Source of the DNA: Leyella lascolaii
GTDB lineage: Bacteria > Bacteroidota > Bacteroidia > Bacteroidales > Bacteroidaceae
Assembly: GCF_900079775.1 (NCBI RefSeq)
Contig: NZ_LT556035.1
Coordinates: forward strand, 326,918 to 373,022
Length of the DNA stretch: 46,105 nt
Direction of reading: 5' to 3'
Below, in pieces: positions 42,581-46,105 of this stretch. The notes under the pieces were generated by a model, which made no database searches, was not told where the DNA came from, and worked only from the letters and a program-made list of their open reading frames with translations. Both the position numbers and the translations under genes were made by a program. Within the stretch, counting starts at the first letter, position 1, and every line of letters begins with the position of its first letter.

Positions 42581-43816
42581 ATGAAGAGTACATTTTCAGT
42601 AATCTACTACCTCAAGCGTCAGGTAGTGAAAAAGGACGGGACAGTACCCGTCATGGGACGCATCACGGTGGACGGCACCCAGATGCAGTTCAGCTGCAAA
42701 CTGACCGTCGATCCCAAGCTGTGGGACACCAAAGGGGGACGTGTCACGGGCAGAAGCACGGCGGCACTCGAAACGAACCGCATGCTCGACAAGATGCGTG
42801 TACGCATCAACAGACATTATCAGGAAATCATGGAGCGTGACAACTTTGTCACGGCAGAGAAGGTCAAGAACGCCTTTCTCGGACTGGAACACCGCTACCA
42901 CACGCTGATGCAGGTGTTCCGCCAGCACAACGAGGACTACGAGAAACAGGTGGAGGCCGGCATGAAAGCCAAAGGTACACTCTTGAAATACAAGACCGTT
43001 TACAAGCACCTGCAAGAGTTCCTCTCCATCCGCTACCGCGTGAAGGACATCGCGCTGAAAGAGCTTACGCCCGCCTTCATCTCCGACTTCGAGATGTTCC
43101 TGCGCACGGACAAGCACTGCTGCACCAACACCGTGTGGCTGTATGTCTGCCCTTTGCGGACGATGGTGTTCATCGCTATCAACAACGAGTGGCTCACACG
43201 CGACCCGTTCCGGGAGTACGAAATCAAGAAGGAGGAAACTGTGCGCAGTTTCCTGACGAAAGAGGAAATCCGGCTGCTGATGGAGGGCAGGCTGAAAAAC
43301 GCCAAGCAGGAGCTTTACCGCGACCTCTACCTGTTCTGCGCCTTCACCGGCTTGTCGTTCGCCGACATGCGCAACCTGACGGAAGAGAACATCCACACCT
43401 ACTTCGACGAACACGAGTGGATAAACATCAACCGCCAGAAGACGGGCGTGGTGTCCAATATCCGCCTGCTCGACATCGCAAAGCGCATCATCGACAAATA
43501 CCGGGGTCTGTGCGGGAACGGCAGGATTTTCCCCGTTCCCCACTACAACACGTGCCTTGCCGGAATCCGTTCCGTCGCCAAGCGTTGCGGCATCACCAAG
43601 CATATCACGTGGCATCAGAGCCGCCACACGGCAGCCACGACGGTGTTCCTCTCCAACGGCGTACCCATCGAAACGGTGAGTTCCATGCTGGGACACAAGA
43701 GCATAAAGACGACACAGATATACGCGAAAATCACCAAAGAGAAGCTCAACCAAGACATGGAAAACCTTGCGGCAAGGTTGAACGGCATCGAGGAATTTGC
43801 AGGTTGCACCATCTAA
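42581..43816 (+). CDS. IntDOT-like tyrosine recombinase of the right ICE
   Basis: 411 residues from the ATG at 42581, with aagga just upstream; a TTG 24 bp earlier is rejected. Arm-type N-terminus ('STFSVIYYLKRQVVKKDG'), core-binding domain, and catalytic motifs 'AFTGLSFADMRNL', 'ITWHQSRHTAATTV', 'MLGHKSIKTTQIYAKI' (Tyr). The usual first Arg is replaced by Ser (TGLSF), as known for IntDOT, so it belongs to that subfamily. It should integrate and excise the ICE starting near 42,255. Confidence 0.92.
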   Translation: MKSTFSVIYYLKRQVVKKDGTVPVMGRITVDGTQMQFSCKLTVDPKLWDTKGGRVTGRSTAALETNRMLDKMRVRINRHYQEIMERDNFVTAEKVKNAFLGLEHRYHTLMQVFRQHNEDYEKQVEAGMKAKGTLLKYKTVYKHLQEFLSIRYRVKDIALKELTPAFISDFEMFLRTDKHCCTNTVWLYVCPLRTMVFIAINNEWLTRDPFREYEIKKEETVRSFLTKEEIRLLMEGRLKNAKQELYRDLYLFCAFTGLSFADMRNLTEENIHTYFDEHEWININRQKTGVVSNIRLLDIAKRIIDKYRGLCGNGRIFPVPHYNTCLAGIRSVAKRCGITKHITWHQSRHTAATTVFLSNGVPIETVSSMLGHKSIKTTQIYAKITKEKLNQDMENLAARLNGIEEFAGCTI

Positions 43817-43828
43817 AACAGAGAAGCC

Positions 43829-44191
43829 ATGAAACGTGATATAATCATCATAGAGGACAACACGATCAGCGTAAACGGTAACGAGATATGGATGACCGCC
43901 ACAGAAATCGCCGGACTGTTCCACACGGGCGTCCCGGCAGTGAACGCCGCCATCAGAGCCGTCCGCAAGCCGGACGTGCTGAACGACTACGAAGTGTGCC
44001 GCTACATGCGGCTTGAAAACGGGCTGCACGCGGATGTTTACTCTCTTGAAATCATCATCCCCGTCGCCTTCCGGCTGAACACCTACCATGCGCATGTGTT
44101 CCGCACGTGGCTGGTAGAGAAAGCACTCTCGAAGGAAAAGCGGCAGGCATACGTGATGTTCATACAGAACGGAAAAGCCGGGTATTGCTGA
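43829..44191 (+). CDS. RhuM-like small ICE protein
   Basis: 120 residues. 'WMTATEIAGLFHTGVPAVNA' (about 20-40) and 'NDYEVCRYMRLENG' with 'DVYSLEIIIPVAFRLNTY' resemble the RhuM/KilA-N-type phage-repressor domain found after integrases in Bacteroidales ICEs. It starts 12 bp after the integrase stop and ends before a strong terminator. Probably a DNA-binding regulator; function unknown. Confidence 0.75.
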   Translation: MKRDIIIIEDNTISVNGNEIWMTATEIAGLFHTGVPAVNAAIRAVRKPDVLNDYEVCRYMRLENGLHADVYSLEIIIPVAFRLNTYHAHVFRTWLVEKALSKEKRQAYVMFIQNGKAGYC

Positions 44192-44208
44192 TAACGCATA
44201 TAAATAAG

Positions 44209-44255
44209 AAAAAGGAAACGGACAGCCCCGTGAAGGAGTTGTCCGTTTCCTTTTT
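44209..44255. terminator. Bidirectional terminator with 16-bp perfect stem
   Basis: AAAAAGGAAACGGACA (44209-44224) and its exact complement at 44240-44255, loop of 15 bases, T-run at the end on either strand. It separates the rightward int/RhuM genes from the leftward HTH pair. Confidence 0.92.
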
Positions 44256-44268
44256 TCATGCAGCCGCC

Positions 44269-44577
44269 TTATTCCATCGGCTTGCGATAGTTCGCCTCCA
44301 ACAATTCACGCAACCCCGATTCAGGGTAAAGCACCTTCCCTCCCAAAAGGATAAAGGGCAACACCCTGTTGTTGCGGTACTCCTGCAAGGTGCGGCGGCT
44401 GACACGGAGCAGTTCCGCCACCTCCCTGTCCGTCAGGTAACGCTCCCCGTCCAACGGCGGGCGGTAACTTTCCAGAAAGGCGGAGAGCCATTTCGAGCCT
44501 TTGCGCATGTTCTGCACAAGGGTGGCAAGCGGCTCGTCCTCCATCGTAAACACTTCATTGTTCTCGTTCATCATCAT
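44269..44577 (-). CDS. Excisionase-like HTH protein (right ICE, leftward gene 2)
   Basis: 102 residues from the first of three ATGs at 44577 (others at 44574 and 44571). N-terminal 'EDEPLATLVQNMRKGSKWL' then HTH_17: 'LTDREVAELLRVSRRTLQEY' and 'LPFILLGGKVLYPESGL'. Upstream codons to 44640 lie within the preceding HTH gene's end and lack an ATG. Likely regulator or excision factor, coupled to the upstream HTH gene. Confidence 0.85.
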   Translation of the reverse strand: MMMNENNEVFTMEDEPLATLVQNMRKGSKWLSAFLESYRPPLDGERYLTDREVAELLRVSRRTLQEYRNNRVLPFILLGGKVLYPESGLRELLEANYRKPME

Positions 44578-44608
44578 TTCGGATTCAGTGGGTTGTGAAT
44601 AATAAAAA

Positions 44609-44902
44609 TCATTTTCCGCCGGGATAGAGCGTGCCGACAAGCGGAATGAGCCTTTTGACCTCCTCCGGCTTGTAATAGAACCTGCGGTTAATCTGCGAGT
44701 AGCCGATAAGCCGCCTGTCGCGCAAGGTCTGCAACGTGCGCGGGCTGATCCTCAACTGCCCGCAGACCTCCTCGCCCGTGAGCCACCTTTCCATCCGCCC
44801 GCCGTCGCTCCTGCGCCTAAGGGTGGCTACCTTCTCCGCGAGGGCGTTGAAGGACACCACCATCATCTCGAAGGTCTTTTTCTCGATAGATACTATTTCC
44901 AT
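44609..44902 (-). CDS. HTH protein (right ICE, leftward gene 1)
   Basis: 97 residues from the ATG at 44902. Coiled-coil-like N-terminus ('EKKTFEMMVVSFNALAEKV'), then HTH_17: 'LTGEEVCGQLRISPRTLQTL' and 'IGYSQINRRFYYKPEEV'. First gene of a leftward pair, with a TACCTTTG promoter box 26 nt before the ATG. The layout mirrors the rightward HTH pair on the other side of the intergenic region. Confidence 0.87.
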   Translation of the reverse strand: MEIVSIEKKTFEMMVVSFNALAEKVATLRRRSDGGRMERWLTGEEVCGQLRISPRTLQTLRDRRLIGYSQINRRFYYKPEEVKRLIPLVGTLYPGGK

Positions 44903-44927
44903 AAGCAAAACATTTCAGAGTTTGCCG

Positions 44928-44935
44928 CAAAGGTA
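44928..44935 (-). promoter_or_regulatory. Promoter -7 box for the leftward HTH pair
   Basis: TACCTTTG on the minus strand, an exact TAnnTTTG match, 26 nt before the ATG at 44902. Confidence 0.55.
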
Positions 44936-45027
44936 ACGAAGCCGCCATGAACACGCACCGTTTCCCGCTAAAAGGCAGCTTGTTGCGCCGTCTGTCCGGG
45001 TTACGGAGCCATTATCCATAAAAATCT

Positions 45028-45042
45028 TACGTGAGCCACGTA
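45028..45042. promoter_or_regulatory. 15-bp palindrome, operator candidate
   Basis: TACGTG-AGC-CACGTA is a perfect inverted repeat with a 3-base centre. It lies in the 208-bp divergent intergenic region between the two HTH pairs, a natural place for autoregulation by one of the four HTH proteins. Confidence 0.5.
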
Positions 45043-45110
45043 GTGAGCTGTTAAAGCCCCTTTGGTTTATTGCCGAATTTTGCCGCAGAAACCAAAAGAA
45101 AAGACTGAAT

Positions 45111-45467
45111 ATGAAAGTGATAACGATGGAAAGTTCCGCCTTCACCGCATTGACGGAACAGATAGCCGAGATAGCGGCACACGTGCGTGCCGTTTCCGGC
45201 GGGAGGAAGGAAGAATCCCCCGACAGGCTGCTCACCACCCGCGAGGCGGCGCACCTGCTGAACGTGAGTTGCCGCACCCTCCAGCGCATGCGCAGCGAAC
45301 AGCGCATCGCCTATGTCGTGCTGCGCGGCAAGTGCCGCTACCGGCAGTCGGAAATCGACCGCCTGCTCGAAGACAGCACCATTACGGGTGATGCCGCGAC
45401 CCCGGAACAGATGAAACGCAACCACACGCTGCGCACGGGCGGCAAACCCAAAGGAAGGAGGACGTAG
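45111..45467 (+). CDS. HTH protein (right ICE, rightward gene 1)
   Basis: 118 residues. Short N-terminal helix ('FTALTEQIAEIAAHVRAV'), then HTH_17: 'LTTREAAHLLNVSCRTLQRM' and 'IAYVVLRGKCRYRQSEIDRL', then a basic Lys/Arg tail that could bind DNA. ATG at 45111; an in-frame ATG at 45126 is an alternative. It leads the rightward operon that continues into the DUF3945 gene. Confidence 0.87.
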   Translation: MKVITMESSAFTALTEQIAEIAAHVRAVSGGRKEESPDRLLTTREAAHLLNVSCRTLQRMRSEQRIAYVVLRGKCRYRQSEIDRLLEDSTITGDAATPEQMKRNHTLRTGGKPKGRRT

Positions 45468-45470
45468 GAC

Positions 45471-45821
45471 ATGGAACTGCTTACCCGCAACAATTTCGAG
45501 AACTGGATGCAGAAAGTTATGGAACGGCTCGACCGTCAGGACGAGATGCTGCTCTCCATGCAGCCGTCCGGCAAAGCCCCGAACCCGATGGACGGGATCA
45601 GGCTTTTCGACAACCAAGACCTGTGCATGCTGCTCCAGATCAGCAAGCGCACCCTGCAACGCTACCGCAGCATCGGCGCATTGCCCTACAAGACGCTCGG
45701 CAAAAAGACCTATTACAGCGAGGCGGACGTGCTGACGTTCCTCTCCGAACATGTAAAGGACTTCCGCAAGGAAGATATAGCCTTCTACAAGGCTCGTATC
45801 CATAATTTCTTTCAAAAATAA
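45471..45821 (+). CDS. HTH protein (right ICE, rightward gene 2)
   Basis: 116 residues. 'NNFENWMQKVMERLDRQDEM' helix, then HTH_17: 'FDNQDLCMLLQISKRTLQRY' and 'LPYKTLGKKTYYSEADVLTF', and a short helical tail. It starts 3 bp after the previous stop with aggagg upstream. The paired small HTH proteins of these ICEs act as regulators and excision factors. Confidence 0.87.
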   Translation: MELLTRNNFENWMQKVMERLDRQDEMLLSMQPSGKAPNPMDGIRLFDNQDLCMLLQISKRTLQRYRSIGALPYKTLGKKTYYSEADVLTFLSEHVKDFRKEDIAFYKARIHNFFQK

Positions 45822-45840
45822 CCATTAAAACATTTTTCAG

Positions 45841-46105
45841 ATGGCAAAGAAAAAAGACGAAAAGGACGTGCTGGTTGTCCGTGACGAGAAGACGGGCGAA
45901 ATCAGCGTGGTAGCCGGGCTGAACGCCGACGGCTCCCCCAAGCGTATCCCCGCGAAAGCGGAGAACTCGCAGAGCTTCCTGCAATTCGACCGGCACGGCG
46001 ACGTGCTGGACAACTTCTTCAAGAACTTCTTCCGCCAGTGCAAGGAACCCAGCCGCTTCGGTTTCTACCGTGTCGCGGCGGACCAAGCCGACAAACTGCT
46101 GGAGG
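45841..46105 (+). CDS. DUF3945-type ICE protein, N-terminal part (runs off window)
   Basis: 88 codons to the right edge without a stop. 'KDVLVVRDEKTGEISVVAGL' and 'FLQFDRHGDVLDNFFKNFFR' are the conserved N-terminus of DUF3945 proteins of Bacteroidales ICEs. Function unknown; in related elements it lies before topoisomerase and mobilisation genes. It follows the HTH gene by 19 bp. Confidence 0.85.
   Translation, partial: MAKKKDEKDVLVVRDEKTGEISVVAGLNADGSPKRIPAKAENSQSFLQFDRHGDVLDNFFKNFFRQCKEPSRFGFYRVAADQADKLLE

Noticed and set aside
42596..44095. 499-codon leftward open frame opposite the right ICE integrase
   Set aside because: It is antisense to a clear tyrosine recombinase and RhuM-like gene; high GC produces long antisense frames. 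No domain is recognisable.
45051..45815. 254-codon leftward frame opposite the rightward HTH genes
   Set aside because: Antisense of two genuine HTH_17 genes; His/Val-rich sequence without family features.

Overview
The window is a piece of a Bacteroidales genome (Bacteroides, Phocaeicola or Parabacteroides type). The evidence is the family content: TraE/TraF/TraG conjugation proteins of the CTnDOT kind, IntDOT-like tyrosine recombinases, DUF3945 and RhuM-like element genes, BT4734-like primase remnants, and TAnnTTTG promoter boxes. Base composition falls into three blocks: a GC-richer left block (about 1-13,950), an AT-rich middle (about 14,100-42,250) and a GC-rich right block (about 42,260-46,105).

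Left block: the right-hand end of an integrative conjugative element (ICE), read almost entirely leftwards. From its right edge it has two tandem tyrosine integrases, a frameshifted conserved gene, two excisionase-like HTH proteins, a RecA-fold ATPase and a toprim primase. Three 44-bp direct repeats lie between the ATPase and the primase. Next come a three-gene cassette (AbiEi-like, AbiEii-like nucleotidyltransferase, metallophosphoesterase), a rightward 172-residue protein, and a leftward transfer operon: acidic membrane protein, two TraE paralogues, TraF, a fimbrillin-like lipoprotein, and TraG, which runs off the window.

Middle block: a defence island among decayed mobile elements. A rightward pair (PLD-SNF2 helicase and Eco57I/DrmMI-like adenine methylase) meets a leftward operon tail-to-tail at one perfect bidirectional terminator. 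The leftward operon reads DUF4143 ATPase, HamA, HamB, metallo-beta-lactamase-fold protein, trypsin-like protease. HamA and HamB are a Hachiman system. The MBL and trypsin partners resemble the accessory pair of type I AVAST, but here the STAND sensor is replaced by Hachiman. This is the most unusual arrangement in the window. Further right are an orphan LytTR regulator, a dead integrase, fragments of an antitoxin and of an ATPase, a HipBA toxin-antitoxin pair, a DUF262 gene overlapping a gene with an Rx4H (HEPN-like) motif, an intact IS5-type insertion sequence inside an IS66 remnant, a lone reverse transcriptase with a YxxxDD palm motif, and a truncated BT4734/PriCT primase-like gene.

Right block: the left end of a second ICE. 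It has an IntDOT-like integrase, a RhuM-like protein, divergently arranged HTH pairs around a palindromic operator candidate, and the start of a DUF3945 gene. The island is therefore sandwiched between two ICEs, and each ICE junction abuts a truncated gene (a tyrosine recombinase at the left, a primase-like gene at the right).
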